DNA of 23,186 nt from JACKFB01 sp041389525 (GTDB lineage Bacteria > Myxococcota_A > UBA9042 > PHBI01 > JACKFB01): positions 1 to 23,186 of the forward strand of contig JAWKRR010000086.1 in the NCBI GenBank assembly GCA_041389525.1, given 5' to 3'. Positions 22,545 to 23,186 of this stretch are shown in pieces. A program made the position numbers and the translations under genes. The first letter of the stretch is position 1. Every line of letters starts with the position of its first letter. The notes under the pieces are model-generated. The model was given only the letters and a program-made list of their open reading frames with translations. It had not been told where the DNA came from and searched no databases.

Positions 22545-23186
22545 ATGTCGCAGCCCACGCCGTGCCAGGCGACCGCGCAGTTCATCCAGAGCCACCCGGC
22601 TCAGGCGCACGCGCTGCCGGCGCCTTTCGACGAGCACGCGCGCTCGTGCGCGACCTGCCACGCCATCGCCGAGCAGGCCGCCCAGCTCCACGCGATGGTG
22701 GACGCGGCGTCGCACCCGGAGCCCGCCGAACCGCGCGGACGCAACCCGCTGCTCGTGGGCATCCCCGTCGCCGTGCTGGCCGCGGGGCTTGGGATATTCG
22801 TCGGGATAAAGCTGGCGCAGCATTCCGCGAGCGACGCGCCAACGCCTGCTACCAATGCGCCCGCGGCTCAGACCGCCAACCGGATTGCTGCACCGCACCA
22901 CGCCCCGGACGCGACCGCGCCGAAGGTCACCGCGCTGTCTGCGACCTCGTGCACGCTGACGGCGGCTGGAAAATCGCCAGCTCCCTGCGGGCTCGGCCCC
23001 GTGCTGGAGACCCAGCCCGGCGAGCGCATGGAGGTCGCGCTGTCCGATGGCTCGACCTTGCGGGTCAACCACAGCTCGCGCGTGATTCTGCGCGATGACG
23101 CGCCGCGGGCGGTGCGCGTGGAGTCGGGTGAGGCGCTGCTCGAGGCCGCCCACCGCGAGGATTTGCCGGCACTGCGCCTGGATTTG
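22545..23186 (+). CDS. FecR-domain transmembrane anti-sigma-type protein (partial, right edge)
   Basis: The ATG at 22545 follows GAGGAGA at ideal distance, and 214 codons are visible before the window ends. The N-terminus carries a zinc-binding anti-sigma motif H-x3-C-x2-C (H31, C35, C38 in EHARSCATC), preceded by a short helical region. Residues about 68-90 form one membrane helix (LLVGIPVAVLAAGLGIFVGI), followed by an Ala/Pro/Thr-rich periplasmic linker. From about 160 a FecR domain starts with ETQPGERMEVALSDGSTLRV and continues with the pattern RAVRVESGEALLEA. The layout matches membrane anti-sigma/FecR regulators that pass an outside signal to an ECF sigma factor. No sigma factor gene lies directly upstream, so it may be on the downstream side or absent. 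Confidence 0.85.
   Translation, partial: MSQPTPCQATAQFIQSHPAQAHALPAPFDEHARSCATCHAIAEQAAQLHAMVDAASHPEPAEPRGRNPLLVGIPVAVLAAGLGIFVGIKLAQHSASDAPTPATNAPAAQTANRIAAPHHAPDATAPKVTALSATSCTLTAAGKSPAPCGLGPVLETQPGERMEVALSDGSTLRVNHSSRVILRDDAPRAVRVESGEALLEAAHREDLPALRLDL

Noticed and set aside
1..23186. CRISPR arrays, tRNA, rRNA and insertion sequences.
   Set aside because: No regularly spaced identical short repeats, no cloverleaf or rRNA-like sequence, and no transposase were seen on reading both strands.

Overview
The window is very GC-rich and densely coded. It encodes many secreted lipoproteins, a cysteine-repeat protein, a lamin-tail lipoprotein, a FecR-type protein and a flotillin/NfeD operon. This suggests a free-living delta-proteobacterium-like organism, most plausibly Myxococcota. 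That placement is inference from gene style and composition; there is no rRNA or other marker in the window.

Layout. (1) 1-3668, minus strand: a membrane-quality operon reading right to left, with the long NfeD membrane protease, a short NfeD, FloA, and two small translationally coupled genes, the last cut by the left edge. (2) 3790-4809, minus strand: a lipoprotein made of four 55-residue six-cysteine repeats, interrupted by an in-frame TGA between repeats 1 and 2. (3) 4870-8913: an apparent accessory cassette bounded by two 147-bp direct repeats differing at one base. Inside are two 4-nt-overlapping P-loop ATPase genes, preceded by a cluster of GCCAAC/GTTGGC half-sites and followed by about 0.9 kb of decayed coding sequence that looks like a lost TPR-type C-terminus of ATPase 2. 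(4) 8962-11112, minus strand: a large alpha/beta-hydrolase lipoprotein. (5) 11264-18421, plus strand: a PRiA4_ORF3-domain protein, then sbcD and sbcC, a tightly packed operon for DNA end processing. (6) 18529-19160: an AbrB-type antitoxin and PIN-domain toxin pair with a palindrome upstream. (7) 19177-21825, minus strand: two lipoproteins, one with a lamin-tail domain and one with an Ig-like domain plus an SMP-30-like propeller. (8) 21997-23186, plus strand: an unknown 109-residue protein, and the start of an anti-sigma/FecR-type membrane protein cut by the right edge.

The most interesting region is 4870-8913. Its two ATPases are a sensor-like pair (archaeal-ATPase-type P-loop, then P-loop plus winged helix plus decayed TPR-like tail). 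They sit between near-identical structured direct repeats, each ending at a GCCAAC-N6-GTTGGC-type inverted repeat. This looks like a recently acquired or duplicated module, possibly a decaying STAND-like immune system. The second most interesting feature is the six-cysteine repeat family, with its extended, stop-containing linker.
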